Shown piece after piece: positions 17,963-26,790 of a stretch of DNA of 64,000 nt. Below the pieces are notes generated by a model. The model did no database searches and was not told the origin of the DNA. It saw nothing but the letters and a program-made list of their open reading frames with translations. Source of the stretch: Maritimibacter sp. DP1N21-5 (GTDB lineage: Bacteria > Pseudomonadota > Alphaproteobacteria > Rhodobacterales > Rhodobacteraceae). The stretch spans positions 372,001 to 436,000 of the forward strand of contig NZ_JAHUZF010000004.1 of NCBI RefSeq assembly GCF_019218295.1, in the 5' to 3' direction. The translations under genes were made by a program, and so were the position numbers. The number at the start of each line of letters is the position of its first letter. The first letter of the stretch is position 1.

Positions 17963-18930
17963 CAGAGCGTCGCCATGGCTTGGGCAAAGATCGTCGGGTC
18001 AACGTTGCCGCCGCTCGCCACGGCGATCACCGTCTCCGACTCGCATTTCCCTGAAAGTGCCGCCGCGAGTGCCACTGCACCACCGGGTTCCAGAACGATC
18101 TTGAGCCTGAGGAAGGCCTGCGCCATGGCCTTGAGAGCCTCGTCCTCGGTCACGGTGATGCCGGGGCCGCAATGGGCGCTCATGATCGGCAGGGTCAGCT
18201 TTCCGGGGCTTGGCGTGATGATCGCGTCGCAGATGTTGCCGGAGAGGCGGGAGTTCACCTCGTGCCGACCCGAAGCGAGGGACCGGGAGACATCGTCGAA
18301 ACCTTCGGGCTCGACGGGGTGGACGGTCATTCCGGGCGCGGTATCGGCGAGCGCAAGCGCGATGCCGGACGTGAGCCCCCCTCCACCGCATGGGACGACG
18401 ACCTGCGCCCGGGTCACGCCGAGGTCGGCGGCCTGCTCGGCGATTTCGAGCCCAACGGTGCCCTGGCCGGCGATCACCTCGGGTTCGTCGAAGGGTTTCA
18501 CGAGGCTAAGGCCCCGTTCGCGCGACAGTCGTTCCCCGATCTCGTCACGGTCCTCTGTCGCGCGGTCGAAGGTGACGACCTCGGCCCCGAACCCCCGGGT
18601 GTTGGCGAGCTTCAGCACCGGGGCGTCGGCGGGCATCACGATGACGGCCGGAACACCGAATTCCCGCGCGGCGAGCGCGACGCCCTGCGCGTGATTGCCG
18701 GAGGAAAAGGCGATGGCGCCCCGGGCGCGTGTCTCGGGCTCAAGGGCCGCGAGCGCGTTTCGTGCCCCGCGATACTTGAAGCTGCCGGTGTGTTGCAGGC
18801 ACTCGGGTTTGACGAGGATGCGCCGTCCCGCAAGCTCGTCCAGAAAGGGCGAGGACAGGAGCGGTGTCACGCGGGCGTGGCCGGACAGGCGGCTGCGGGC
18901 CGCGCGGATCATGTCGATGTTCAACGGCAA
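17962..18930 (-). CDS. PLP-dependent serine/threonine dehydratase family enzyme
   Basis: Fold-type II PLP enzyme of 322 residues, without the C-terminal ACT domain of biosynthetic IlvA. The PLP lysine is in GSFKYRGA, the substrate loop is SSGNHAQG, and the phosphate-binding glycine loop is CGGGGLTSG. Candidates are catabolic threonine/serine dehydratase, serine racemase or the related hydroxyaspartate dehydratase; sequence alone does not decide. The TTG start at 18930 keeps the N-terminal MPLNIDMIRAA seen in relatives; the ATG at 18912 is an alternative. It overlaps the upstream hydrolase gene by 10 bases. Confidence 0.85.
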   Translation of the reverse strand: MPLNIDMIRAARSRLSGHARVTPLLSSPFLDELAGRRILVKPECLQHTGSFKYRGARNALAALEPETRARGAIAFSSGNHAQGVALAAREFGVPAVIVMPADAPVLKLANTRGFGAEVVTFDRATEDRDEIGERLSRERGLSLVKPFDEPEVIAGQGTVGLEIAEQAADLGVTRAQVVVPCGGGGLTSGIALALADTAPGMTVHPVEPEGFDDVSRSLASGRHEVNSRLSGNICDAIITPSPGKLTLPIMSAHCGPGITVTEDEALKAMAQAFLRLKIVLEPGGAVALAAALSGKCESETVIAVASGGNVDPTIFAQAMATL

Positions 18931-19742
18931 GCCTCCAGCCAGCGGGTGATGGCGTCCACGGCCTCGGGTTCGTCGAGGAAGGGGATATGCGCCCGATCCG
19001 GCACCACGGCGGCGATAAGGTCGGGGCGCCGGGCCTGCATTTCGGCCAGTGTCGCCGCCGACAGCACATCGGAGTTCTCGCCCCGGATCACGGCGAGCGG
19101 CTTGCCTGCCAGCGCGTCGAAGAGCGGCCAGAGATCGGGGGTATCGGCGGCCATGGAGGCAAGGAAGCTGTCGCGCAGCGCCGGATCATAGTTGATGCGA
19201 AGCCCCTCGGGCGTTTCGATGTAGTTGCGCTCGACTTCTTCCCGCCAGCGCGCGTGCGGCACGCCGGCAAAGCCCTTGGCGGTCTGCGCACGGATCTCGG
19301 CGGCCTCGTCCAGAGTGCGGGCCTTGGGGTTGCGTCCGATATAGCTGTCGATGGCTTCGAGCCCGGCGCGTTCCACAACCGGCCCCACGTCATTGAGGCA
19401 GACGCCGATCACCCGCGCGCTTTGGGTCGCGGCAAGGAGCATGGCGTTGAGCCCACCCCGCGAGGTGCCAAGAAAGGCAGCCTTTTCGATCCCGAGATGA
19501 TCCATGAGCGCCACCACATCCCCGGATTCCTGCGGCACGGCATAGGTCTCCCACGCGGCGAGTCCCGAAAGTCCACGACCGCGATAGTCGGGGCGGATCA
19601 GGCGCACGCCGGACAGATGCGGAGCGAGGAAATCGAAGTCGCGCCCGTTGCGGGTCAGGCCCGAGAGCGCGATGAGGGGAAGGCCCTCTCCCTCGTCGGT
19701 ATAGGCGATCTGGGTGCCATCGGGGGCGGTGAAACGGGTCAT
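18921..19742 (-). CDS. Alpha/beta hydrolase
   Basis: Hydrolase of 273 residues. The nucleophile is Ser94 in LGTSRGG. Also visible are the oxyanion-side ALSGLTRNGRDFD, the RPDYRGRGLSG strand and a late histidine in PDRAHIPFLDEPE. It is the second gene of the five-gene overlapping unit: its start overlaps the haloacid dehalogenase stop by 4 bases and its end overlaps the dehydratase start. Substrate unknown; it may hydrolyse an ester or C-C bond in the same pathway. Confidence 0.82.
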   Translation of the reverse strand: MTRFTAPDGTQIAYTDEGEGLPLIALSGLTRNGRDFDFLAPHLSGVRLIRPDYRGRGLSGLAAWETYAVPQESGDVVALMDHLGIEKAAFLGTSRGGLNAMLLAATQSARVIGVCLNDVGPVVERAGLEAIDSYIGRNPKARTLDEAAEIRAQTAKGFAGVPHARWREEVERNYIETPEGLRINYDPALRDSFLASMAADTPDLWPLFDALAGKPLAVIRGENSDVLSAATLAEMQARRPDLIAAVVPDRAHIPFLDEPEAVDAITRWLEACR

Positions 19743-20428
19743 ATGGCGCTCGCTATGTCGGGGATCGAGGTGAGGTCGGTGATCATTTCATGGGGCGGGT
19801 GGCCCAGCCGGTCCATCGGCTCGCCCGCGCGGTTCACCCAGGCGGTGAAGAAGCCGAACCCCGCCGCGCCGGAGGCGTCCCAGCCGTTCGACGACACGAA
19901 GAGCACGGCGTCGCGCGGGCAGTTAAAGCGCTTGGTTACGATGTCATAGACAGGTGCTGCGGGCTTGAAGATGCCCACGCTTTCCACGCTGAGGATGTCG
20001 TCCAGAAATTCGCCGATGCCGGCGCTGTCTACGGCCCCCTGGAGCATGTCGGGCGAGCCGTTCGACAGGATCGCGACATTCAGGCCGCTGGACTTCAGCG
20101 CAGCCAGCACGCCGGGCACCTCGGGATAGGCGGAAAGCTCCCAGTAAAGCGCGAGGAGGCGTTCGCGAAGGTCCGCGTCGCCCGCGATCCCTTGCGCCTC
20201 GAGCGCCCAGTCGAGCCCGTCCTGCGTCACCTGCCAGAAGCTCACATGTTCGCCGGTGATCGCCCGGAGCCACGAATACTCGAGCTGCTTTCGCCGCCAG
20301 TCCGCCGCGAGCCTTGGCCAGACCTCGGCGAGCTTGCCGGTACCCGGCTCGCTCGCCGCCTCGCGTGCAGCAGCGGCCACGTCGAAGAGCGTGCCATAGG
20401 CATCGAAGACGCAGGTGGTGATCGGCAT
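19739..20428 (-). CDS. Haloacid dehalogenase, type II
   Basis: HAD-superfamily protein of 229 residues matching L-2-haloacid dehalogenases, which replace halogen by hydroxyl through an aspartyl ester. Asp9 in FDAYGTLFD is the nucleophile. SNGSPDML is motif II, the lysine in GIFKPAAPVY is motif III, and SSNGWDASGA is motif IV with the SSN-x-WD signature that separates dehalogenases from phosphatases. The start at 20428 follows GGGAGGACAC. It is the first gene of the minus-strand catabolic series. Confidence 0.87.
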   Translation of the reverse strand: MPITTCVFDAYGTLFDVAAAAREAASEPGTGKLAEVWPRLAADWRRKQLEYSWLRAITGEHVSFWQVTQDGLDWALEAQGIAGDADLRERLLALYWELSAYPEVPGVLAALKSSGLNVAILSNGSPDMLQGAVDSAGIGEFLDDILSVESVGIFKPAAPVYDIVTKRFNCPRDAVLFVSSNGWDASGAAGFGFFTAWVNRAGEPMDRLGHPPHEMITDLTSIPDIASAI

Positions 20429-20780
20429 GTGTCCTCCCGTTTTCGGGGCAGACTGTCACGCCGGGAGGGGAAGGGAAAGAGCAGGCCGCGCCGGTCGAAG
20501 CGTCCCTGTCGAAAGGCGCAGCCGTGGTGGGTCTCGGGGTTCCCCCGGGTCGTTCACAGCGACGACCACACCACGGCGAGCCGGGTTCACAGGGGACCGC
20601 GCGGCGAGATCGTCGGAGGGATCAACGCGCGGTCCGTGCCTTGTTCATGCCGCAAATGCGCGGACTCGGGCAACGATTATGGCGGAAACGGAGCGTATCT
20701 GTCTTGGAAACAAAACGTTCAGCAGACTTGACGTTTTCCTGCGCAATACTAATTTTTTGAACAGTCTCATGGGGCATTAA
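20429..20780. other. 352-base intergenic region with a long inverted repeat
   Basis: No convincing gene. It separates divergent genes. A ten-base perfect inverted repeat, GGACCGCGCG at 20594-20603 and CGCGCGGTCC at 20626-20635, encloses a 22-base loop and could form a stable RNA stem. A promoter for the rightward gene is near its right end. Confidence 0.5.
20728..20755 (+). promoter_or_regulatory. Probable sigma-70 promoter of the 20781 gene
   Basis: TTGACG, 16 bases, TAATTT in an AT-rich patch. It predicts a leader of about 20 bases before the ATG at 20781. Confidence 0.6.
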
Positions 20781-21347
20781 ATGCGGATGACGTTCGACGA
20801 TTTTCTGATGCGTGTGCAGAACCGGGTGGCAGCGCGCCGGGCCCGGACCGAAGAAGCCCTGAATGAGACCTCCGACCGGATGCACGCGATCCGCGAATAC
20901 ATGCGGGGCCTTAACCCGCTAGTCATTGCGACGTTGCCAGTGATTTACTCGGTTTTTTTCGCCTTCGTGGTTCTCGACCTTTTCGTGACGCTCTACATGT
21001 GGATCTGTTTCCCGATCTACCGCATCCCGATGGTGCGGCGGCGGGAGTATGTGGTCGTCGACCGGGGGCGGCTGCCCTATCTCAACCCGTTTCAGAAACT
21101 CAACTGCCTGTATTGCGGCTATGGCAACGGCGTGCTCGCCTATGCGACCGAGGTCGCCGCGCGGACCGAAGCCTATTGGTGCCCGATCAAGCACGAGCAC
21201 CGGGCCGAGGGGCGGCACCAGTATTACGACGATTTCATGGACTACGGCGACGAGACCGACTTCGATGGTCGCTGGTCGCGCTCGCGCTACCGGATCACCG
21301 AGGGCCGCGACGACACGCGGCCCGTGAACGCGAAACGGCGGGGCTGA
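20781..21347 (+). CDS. Conserved single-helix membrane protein of unknown function
   Basis: Hypothetical protein of 188 residues. Residues about 46-78 are strongly hydrophobic (LVIATLPVIYSVFFAFVVL onward). The soluble part has a conserved-looking NCLYCGYGNGVLAY segment and a further cysteine in YWCPIKHEH, so Cys/His metal binding is possible. The C-terminus is rich in Asp, Tyr and Arg. I recall similar proteins only from roseobacters and related bacteria and know no function. It has its own promoter and is convergent with fabI. Confidence 0.75.
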   Translation: MRMTFDDFLMRVQNRVAARRARTEEALNETSDRMHAIREYMRGLNPLVIATLPVIYSVFFAFVVLDLFVTLYMWICFPIYRIPMVRRREYVVVDRGRLPYLNPFQKLNCLYCGYGNGVLAYATEVAARTEAYWCPIKHEHRAEGRHQYYDDFMDYGDETDFDGRWSRSRYRITEGRDDTRPVNAKRRG

Positions 21348-21375
21348 CCGTCGCCTGTCACTCTTGGACCTGAGC

Positions 21376-22164
21376 TCAGAGGTGTTCGGGCTGCGGCATG
21401 CCCAGCACGTGGAAACCGGCGTCGACCGTGATGATCTCGCCGGTCGTGCAGGCGCCATAGTCGGAGCAGAGGTAGACGGCGGTGCCGCCGATTGCCTCCA
21501 GCGTGGCGTTTTTGCGCATCGGGCTGTTGGCCTCGGTGTGGCGGAAGGTCTTGCGCGCACCGCCGATGGCTGCGCCGGCGAGCGTTTTCATCGGCCCCGG
21601 CGAGATGGCATTCACGCGAATGTTCTGGGGCCCCATGTCGTTGGCCATGTAGCGCACGGTCGCCTCCAGCGCGGCTTTCGCCACGCCCATGACGTTGTAG
21701 TAGGGCGTGACCCGGTTCGACCCGCCATAGGTCAGCGTGATGATCGAGCCGCCGTCGGTCATTTTCGGTTCGACCCGCCGCGCGACTTCGATCAGCGAGT
21801 AGCAGGAGATATCCAACGAGTTCTTGAAATTCGACCGCGAGGTGTTGAGGAACCGGCCCGTGAGTTCCGTCTTGTCGGAGTAGGCGATGGCGTGAACGAG
21901 GAAATCGATGCGATCCCAACGCTCCCAAAGCGCGGCGAAGCCCGAGTCGAGGGTTTCGTCGTTGGTCACGTCCATGTCCACGAGGATATCAGACCCGAGC
22001 GACGCGGCGAGCGGTTCGACCCGTTTGCCGAAGGCGTCGCCCTGATAGGAGAAGGCAAGCTCCGCCCCCTCGGCCGCCATGGCCTGCGCGATGCCCCATG
22101 CGATCGAACGGTCGTTGGCGACCCCCATGACCAGGCCGCGCTTGCCCTTCATCCAGTCCGCCAT
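21376..22164 (-). CDS. fabI: Enoyl-ACP reductase (NADH), FabI
   Basis: Short-chain-dehydrogenase-type reductase of 262 residues for the last step of each fatty-acid elongation cycle. The N-terminal GVANDRSIAWGIA cofactor motif and the catalytic Tyr156-x6-Lys163 (YNVMGVAK) identify FabI, with ISPGPMKTLA after it. It is the last gene of fabA-fabB-fabI. The product is the usual target of triclosan-type inhibitors. Confidence 0.96.
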   Translation of the reverse strand: MADWMKGKRGLVMGVANDRSIAWGIAQAMAAEGAELAFSYQGDAFGKRVEPLAASLGSDILVDMDVTNDETLDSGFAALWERWDRIDFLVHAIAYSDKTELTGRFLNTSRSNFKNSLDISCYSLIEVARRVEPKMTDGGSIITLTYGGSNRVTPYYNVMGVAKAALEATVRYMANDMGPQNIRVNAISPGPMKTLAGAAIGGARKTFRHTEANSPMRKNATLEAIGGTAVYLCSDYGACTTGEIITVDAGFHVLGMPQPEHL

Positions 22165-22184
22165 TGCCCCACTCCTGATTGTTC

Positions 22185-23414
22185 TTAGTCGTTGTATTTG
22201 CTGAGAAGCATGGACCCGTTGGTCCCGCCGAAGCCAAAGCTGTTGGTCATCACCGTGTCGAGCCCCGCGTTTTCCCGGAGCGCCGTGGCGATTTCCTCGG
22301 GCTTCACCTCTGGGTCGAGGCTGTCCACGTTGATCGAGGGCGCAATGAAATCGCCGTCCAGCATGAGCAGGCAGAAGATCGCCTCGAGTGCACCTGCCGC
22401 ACCCTGCGCGTGACCGGTCATCGACTTGGTCGAGCTGATCGGCGGGGTCGAGCCTTCGCCGAACACGCGGCGCACGGCTTTCACTTCTCCGACATCGCCG
22501 ACCGGAGTCGAGGTGCCATGGGCGTTGATATAGCCAACTTTGCGACCTTCAGGCAGGGTCGACAGCGCGAGCTTCATGGCCCGCTCGCCGCCTTCGCCCG
22601 AGGGGGCCACCATGTCATGGCCGTCGCTCGTCGCGCCAAAGCCCGTGACCTCGGCATAGATCTTGGCGCCGCGTGCCAGCGCATGATCAAGGCTTTCGAG
22701 CACCACCATCCCGCCGCCGCCGGCGATCACGAAACCGTCTCGGTCCGCGTCGAATGCCCGCGAGGCTTTTTCCGGTGCGTCGTTATACTTGGACGACATG
22801 GCACCCATCGCGTCGAAGAGGCAGGACAGAGTCCAGTCCAGTTCTTCCGCTCCGCCCGCGAACATCACGTCCTGCTTGCCCAACATGATCTGTTCGGCGG
22901 CATTGCCGATGCAGTGGAGCGAGGTCGAGCAGGCCGAGGTGATCGAGTAGTTGATGCCCTTGATTTTGTAGGCTGTGGCGAGGTTCGCGGAGATCGTGGA
23001 CGACATGCACTTCGGCACCGCGAAGGGGCCGATCCGCTTCGGGCTGCCGGAATTGAGCACTGTCTGATGCGCCTGGAACATCGCGCTGGTCGACGGCCCC
23101 CCCGAACCTGCGATCAGGCCGGTGCGCTCATTCACGACCGTCGCGTCGTCGAGACCCGCATCCGCGATGGCCTGACCCATGGCTATATAGGCATAGGCGG
23201 CCCCCGGTCCCATGAAGCGCAGCGCGCGCTTATCGACATGTTCCTTGATGTCGAGATCGACAGCACCGGCGACCTGGCTGCGAAAGCCGTGGTCGATCAT
23301 GTCCTGGTTGGCGGTGATGCCCGAGCGACCCGCCTTGAGCGAGGCAATGACCTCGTCCGCGTTGTTGCCGATGGGCGACACGATGCCGAGCCCCGTTACG
23401 ACGACACGTTGCAT
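22185..23414 (-). CDS. fabB: Beta-ketoacyl-ACP synthase I
   Basis: Condensing enzyme of 409 residues needed with FabA for unsaturated fatty acids. The catalytic triad is visible: Cys162 in SACSTS, the His in [11 protein letters not shown] and the His in GHAQGAAGA. Start [16 protein letters not shown] is standard. The fabA-fabB pairing, separated by 36 bases, supports type I rather than FabF. fabI follows after 20 bases. Confidence 0.96.
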   Translation of the reverse strand: MQRVVVTGLGIVSPIGNNADEVIASLKAGRSGITANQDMIDHGFRSQVAGAVDLDIKEHVDKRALRFMGPGAAYAYIAMGQAIADAGLDDATVVNERTGLIAGSGGPSTSAMFQAHQTVLNSGSPKRIGPFAVPKCMSSTISANLATAYKIKGINYSITSACSTSLHCIGNAAEQIMLGKQDVMFAGGAEELDWTLSCLFDAMGAMSSKYNDAPEKASRAFDADRDGFVIAGGGGMVVLESLDHALARGAKIYAEVTGFGATSDGHDMVAPSGEGGERAMKLALSTLPEGRKVGYINAHGTSTPVGDVGEVKAVRRVFGEGSTPPISSTKSMTGHAQGAAGALEAIFCLLMLDGDFIAPSINVDSLDPEVKPEEIATALRENAGLDTVMTNSFGFGGTNGSMLLSKYND

Positions 23415-23450
23415 TGTGGCTCCTTCCCTGTGGTAGCGCCCGTCCCCTGA

Positions 23451-23960
23451 TTACGATTCAGAGAGCGCGACCTTCATGTCTTTGACTTCATAAATCACTT
23501 CGCCGTCGGCTTCCACGATGCCGTCCGCGACGCCCATGGTCAGGCGGCGGGTCTGAACGGCCTTGGTGAAATCGACGTAATAGGTGAGCATCTTGCGGTC
23601 CGGGCGGACCATGCCCTTCAGCTTCACTTCGCCGGCACCCAGCGCATAGCCGCGCCCCTGCCAGCCGCGCCAGCCGAGGTTGAAGCCGGTCAGCTGCCAG
23701 AGGCCATCAAGACCAAGGCAGCCGGGCATGATCGGGTTGCCCGGGAAATGGCAGTCGAAGAACCAGAGGTCCGGCGTGATGTCGAATTCGGCGACGACAT
23801 GGCCCTTGCCGTGCTTGCCGCCGTCCCCCGAAATGTCGGTGATCCGGTCCATCATCAACATGGGCGGTGCGGGCAGCTGCGCGTTGCCGGGACCGAACAG
23901 TTCGCCCGCTGCACATTTGAGCAGGTCTTCTTTGTCGAAACTGGTCGGAAAATCAGCCAT
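23451..23960 (-). CDS. fabA: 3-hydroxydecanoyl-ACP dehydratase/isomerase
   Basis: Hot-dog-fold enzyme of 169 residues that dehydrates 3-hydroxydecanoyl-ACP and isomerises the trans-2 to the cis-3 double bond, the branch point to unsaturated fatty acids. The catalytic His is in [11 protein letters not shown] and the Asp in [11 protein letters not shown]. The start [14 protein letters not shown] at 23960 is the family's; the longer frame reaches into the irr promoter region and is rejected. It is divergent from irr. Confidence 0.97.
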   Translation of the reverse strand: MADFPTSFDKEDLLKCAAGELFGPGNAQLPAPPMLMMDRITDISGDGGKHGKGHVVAEFDITPDLWFFDCHFPGNPIMPGCLGLDGLWQLTGFNLGWRGWQGRGYALGAGEVKLKGMVRPDRKMLTYYVDFTKAVQTRRLTMGVADGIVEADGEVIYEVKDMKVALSES

Positions 23961-24150
23961 CAGGCCCCCATTTGCTTGAACTGCGCGGTCTCGGCTCCCT
24001 CTATCACCCGCCGGACGCCGTAAGCAAGGGCACTGGGCGTGCCATGTGCCGAGGCGCCGCAGTCCGCCCTTGGCAGGCCGGAGGCGCCCGGCGCGATCCA
24101 GGCGGGGTCGGCCCGGTTCGCGCCGGGCAAGCGCCACAAGGGAAAACCGT

Positions 24151-24180
24151 TTGAAATAGGGCGGCATCCCGCCGTATAAA
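24151..24180 (+). promoter_or_regulatory. Probable sigma-70 promoter of irr with a palindromic spacer
   Basis: TTGAAA, 18 bases, TATAAA, ending 28 bases before the irr ATG. The spacer contains GGGCGG-cat-cCCGCC, a small inverted repeat placed where a repressor could block polymerase. Confidence 0.65.
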
Positions 24181-24208
24181 TGCTGTCAGACCGAGCCAGA
24201 GGCACGAA

Positions 24209-24631
24209 ATGCATCACAGTCAGGCAAAAGAGATGGGCGCGCGTTGGCTGGAGTCCGCCGGACTGCGCCCGACGAAACAGCGGCTTGCCATCGCATCGCT
24301 CCTCGTCGGCGACGGGCAGCATCGGCATGTGACCGCCGAGAGCCTGTTCGAGGCGACGCAGGCGGCGGGTGACAAGGTTTCGCTCGCCACCGTTTACAAC
24401 ACGCTCAGGTCCTTTTCCGAAGTCGGGTTCCTGCGCGAGATCCTCGTCAACGGGACCAAGGGGTATTTCGATACGAATACCACGAACCATCCGCATTTCT
24501 TCTGGGAAGACACCGGCCAGCTTCAGGATGCGCCGGAAGAGGACCTCGAGATCGCAGCCCTTCCGGCCGCGCCGAAAGGGGCCGAGATTTCCAAGGTCGA
24601 TGTGGTGATCCGCCTGCGCTCGAAAGGTTAA
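24209..24631 (+). CDS. irr: Fur-family transcriptional regulator Irr
   Basis: Iron-response regulator of 140 residues. Irr controls iron and haem genes in alphaproteobacteria, usually when iron is low. The N-terminal winged helix is visible (GLRPTKQRLAIASLL, then SLATVYNTLRSFSEVGFL), followed by the His-rich TTNHPHFFWEDTGQL in place of the usual Fur metal site. The haem regulatory motif (GCPWHD) of Bradyrhizobium Irr is absent, as in other rhodobacterial versions. Divergence from fabA is a recurring alphaproteobacterial arrangement. Confidence 0.92.
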   Translation: MHHSQAKEMGARWLESAGLRPTKQRLAIASLLVGDGQHRHVTAESLFEATQAAGDKVSLATVYNTLRSFSEVGFLREILVNGTKGYFDTNTTNHPHFFWEDTGQLQDAPEEDLEIAALPAAPKGAEISKVDVVIRLRSKG

Positions 24632-24661
24632 GCCGGGACGTCGGGCAAGCGCCCGGCGCTT
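24632..24661. terminator. Palindrome between convergent irr and SRPBCC genes
   Basis: AAGCGCC-C-GGCGCTT at 24647-24661, and an alternative GCCGGG/CCCGGC pairing starting at 24632. No T-run, so termination is uncertain. Confidence 0.35.
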
Positions 24662-25109
24662 ACCCCGCACGGTCGGTCACGATCTGAACCGACACGCCGT
24701 GCTCGACCCAAGCCTTGGCCGCGATCACGAGCTGGTTGAACCCGCCCTGCGAGTCGAGCCACGCGGCAATGTTCTCCTCTTCGCCCGCACTGTGACCGGT
24801 TTCCGTGACCGAAAGCTCGGTCGTCGGTCCCTTTTCAGTGAATCGAAAGGTCACGCGGGTCGGGTGATCCTCAGGACCCCAGTCGAAGGACAGGACTTCG
24901 CCCGGGCGGGCCTCGTCCACCTTGACGTCAATGCACATGGCGTCGGGTTCCTCGCCTAGGGCGAAGGTCACTTCGGCACCCGCTTCGAGCGGTCCCGAGA
25001 TCACGGGAAACCAGAACCGCGTCAACTGCTCGGGGTCCGTGAAGGCTTCGTAGACGACTGTGGGGGCGCCATGAATGAGCGTGGCGGCTTTGACTTTGGG
25101 ATCTGCCAT
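24660..25109 (-). CDS. SRPBCC/AHSA1-family protein
   Basis: A 149-residue protein of the START-like AHSA1 family (activator of Hsp90 homologue, CalC-like fold). The opening ATLIHGAPTVVYEAFTDPEQLTRFWFP is the classic beginning of this fold, and SFDWGPEDHPTRVTFRFTEKG fits its middle strands. The start at 25109 follows AGGAGGACAGACAG; a longer frame exists but has no such site. The ligand and role are unknown. Confidence 0.8.
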   Translation of the reverse strand: MADPKVKAATLIHGAPTVVYEAFTDPEQLTRFWFPVISGPLEAGAEVTFALGEEPDAMCIDVKVDEARPGEVLSFDWGPEDHPTRVTFRFTEKGPTTELSVTETGHSAGEEENIAAWLDSQGGFNQLVIAAKAWVEHGVSVQIVTDRAG

Positions 25110-25172
25110 CTGTCTGTCCTCCTGTCCTGTCAACAAATGGGCAGGACAGGAGGTTCCAACAGAGCCGAGAGA

Positions 25173-25601
25173 TCAGGCGATTTCCACCAGTTCGATGTCG
25201 AAGGTCAGATCCTTGCCCGCGAGCCGGTGATTGGCGTCGAGCGTCACGCTTTCTTCGGAGATTTTCGTCACCGTGACGGGAAGCTGCTGCCCTTGCGGGG
25301 TCTGCATCTGAAGCTGGAGACCTTCTTCAAGCGGAATGTCGGCGGGGATCTGGTCGCGCGGCACCTCGGCGACGCCTTCGGGGTTGTGCGGGCCATAGGC
25401 CTCGTCCGCCGGGACCGGGACCGATTTCTTGTCGCCAACGGTCATGCCCGGAAGCGCCTTGTCGAGCCCTGCGATGATCTGGCCGGAGCCCACGGTGAAT
25501 TCGAGCGGATCGCGGCCTTCGGAGCTGTCGAAGACGGTGCCGTCGGTCAGTGTGCCGGTGTAATGAATGCGGACTTTGTCGCCCGATTTGACTTGGGACA
25601 T
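25173..25601 (-). CDS. FKBP-type peptidyl-prolyl cis-trans isomerase, SlyD-like
   Basis: A 142-residue isomerase. The FKBP part (SGDKVRIHYTGTLTDGTVFD, GLDKALPGMTVGDKK) is interrupted by a flap domain (about 70-120, EAYGPHNPEGVAEVP onward), the SlyD-type layout that gives chaperone activity. It lacks the His-rich metal tail of E. coli SlyD. The start at 25601 follows AGAGGTAAGC and is the family start (MSQVKSGDKV). Confidence 0.92.
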   Translation of the reverse strand: MSQVKSGDKVRIHYTGTLTDGTVFDSSEGRDPLEFTVGSGQIIAGLDKALPGMTVGDKKSVPVPADEAYGPHNPEGVAEVPRDQIPADIPLEEGLQLQMQTPQGQQLPVTVTKISEESVTLDANHRLAGKDLTFDIELVEIA

Positions 25602-25773
25602 GCTTACCTCTTGGGTCTGATCGGAGAATGGGTTTGGCAAGGCCGCACCGGGGGAATGCCCGGACGCAGGTGCTTGCGGGGTTCGCGACAAGCATAGGGC
25701 AGGTGCTTCGCGGGTGTAAACCCGAAGGCCGATTCGCCGGTGTTTCGCGACGGGCGCTAGGCGAAGAGAGGGC

Positions 25774-26643
25774 CTAGAACCACTGGCCCGGTTCCATTAG
25801 CCCAAGATCGAGAAGCTGCTGCGAGGTCCAGTCGAAGGGCACGGAATTATGCCATTTGAAGGTCGGGATCGCGAAGGTCGACCCGGCGTTCATCTTCAGC
25901 GCCTTCGCGGTCCGGAAGCTGACGATGGCGGCGGTGATGTTGTTATGCCAAGGGCAGGCGTAGGTGTTGTACTCCTCGTCCGAAAACGTGTGATCGGCCC
26001 GCAGGCGCAGGCCTTGCTTGGCGCGGAAGATCGCGATGCGGTCGATCTTGCGCCGGTCGCGGGGGACATGCTCCTCATACCGCCAGCGCAGGCCGCCGAA
26101 GAAATCGAGCTGCCGTTCCTTGGGGTAGTTCCGGTTGCCCGGATCGGGCCGGGACAGCGCATAGTATCCGGTCTTGTCGAGGCAGGCGTGATCGAGCGAT
26201 ACGGCATTGGGATAGCGCCGGAGGTCGTCGGCGTAGAGATCGACGACATAAGCGAGCATGGCCGAGCGGCGTTCTTCGGTGTGGAAGGTGAGAAGTTCGT
26301 TCACGTTCCGCGTCTCGCAGAAGGGAAAGAACAGGTATTCGGCGTTATAACAGTAATAGAGCCAGGCTCCCGGGGCCATGTCGTTCACCGCGTCCACGGC
26401 GCGCTGCACGTCCGCGACGTCGAGCACGGGATAGTCGATCCTGTGCACCTCGTCCTCGAGCGAGGAGGGCAGCTCAAGCGCCGTCGGCGCGAAGAGCAGG
26501 ATCGCCTTGAAGCCCGTGAGCTGGTGGTAGCGGATCGTGCTTTCGACCTCGATCAGGTCTTCGACGAAGATCATTGCGGCGGGCCCGCGCGCGATGGCGG
26601 CGGCACCGGTTTGCCGGAAGTGATCGAGGGAGGTGTATCGCAT
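25774..26643 (-). CDS. Glycosyltransferase family 2-like protein
   Basis: A 289-residue protein seen widely in Rhodobacterales and usually named as a family 2 glycosyltransferase. The support is limited. An early [19 protein letters not shown] would match a nucleotide-sugar fold, a metal-binding Asp-x-Asp is not clear, and later parts ([24 protein letters not shown]) are specific to this group. Start ATG at 26643 follows AAGGACAC; the open frame runs far upstream but only antisense to miaB. Substrate unknown. Confidence 0.6.
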   Translation of the reverse strand: MRYTSLDHFRQTGAAAIARGPAAMIFVEDLIEVESTIRYHQLTGFKAILLFAPTALELPSSLEDEVHRIDYPVLDVADVQRAVDAVNDMAPGAWLYYCYNAEYLFFPFCETRNVNELLTFHTEERRSAMLAYVVDLYADDLRRYPNAVSLDHACLDKTGYYALSRPDPGNRNYPKERQLDFFGGLRWRYEEHVPRDRRKIDRIAIFRAKQGLRLRADHTFSDEEYNTYACPWHNNITAAIVSFRTAKALKMNAGSTFAIPTFKWHNSVPFDWTSQQLLDLGLMEPGQWF

Positions 26644-26790
26644 GTGTCCTTGGTAGCTTGGCCCGGGTCCGGTAAACAATCCTTGAAAGCGGGCGGGGTG
26701 CAAGCCCGGACCTTGGCCCGGCCCCCGGGGCGTTGCGATGAAGGCGCAATCGGGGTAGGACGCGCGCTGACCCAGCACATGGAGCCCGAG

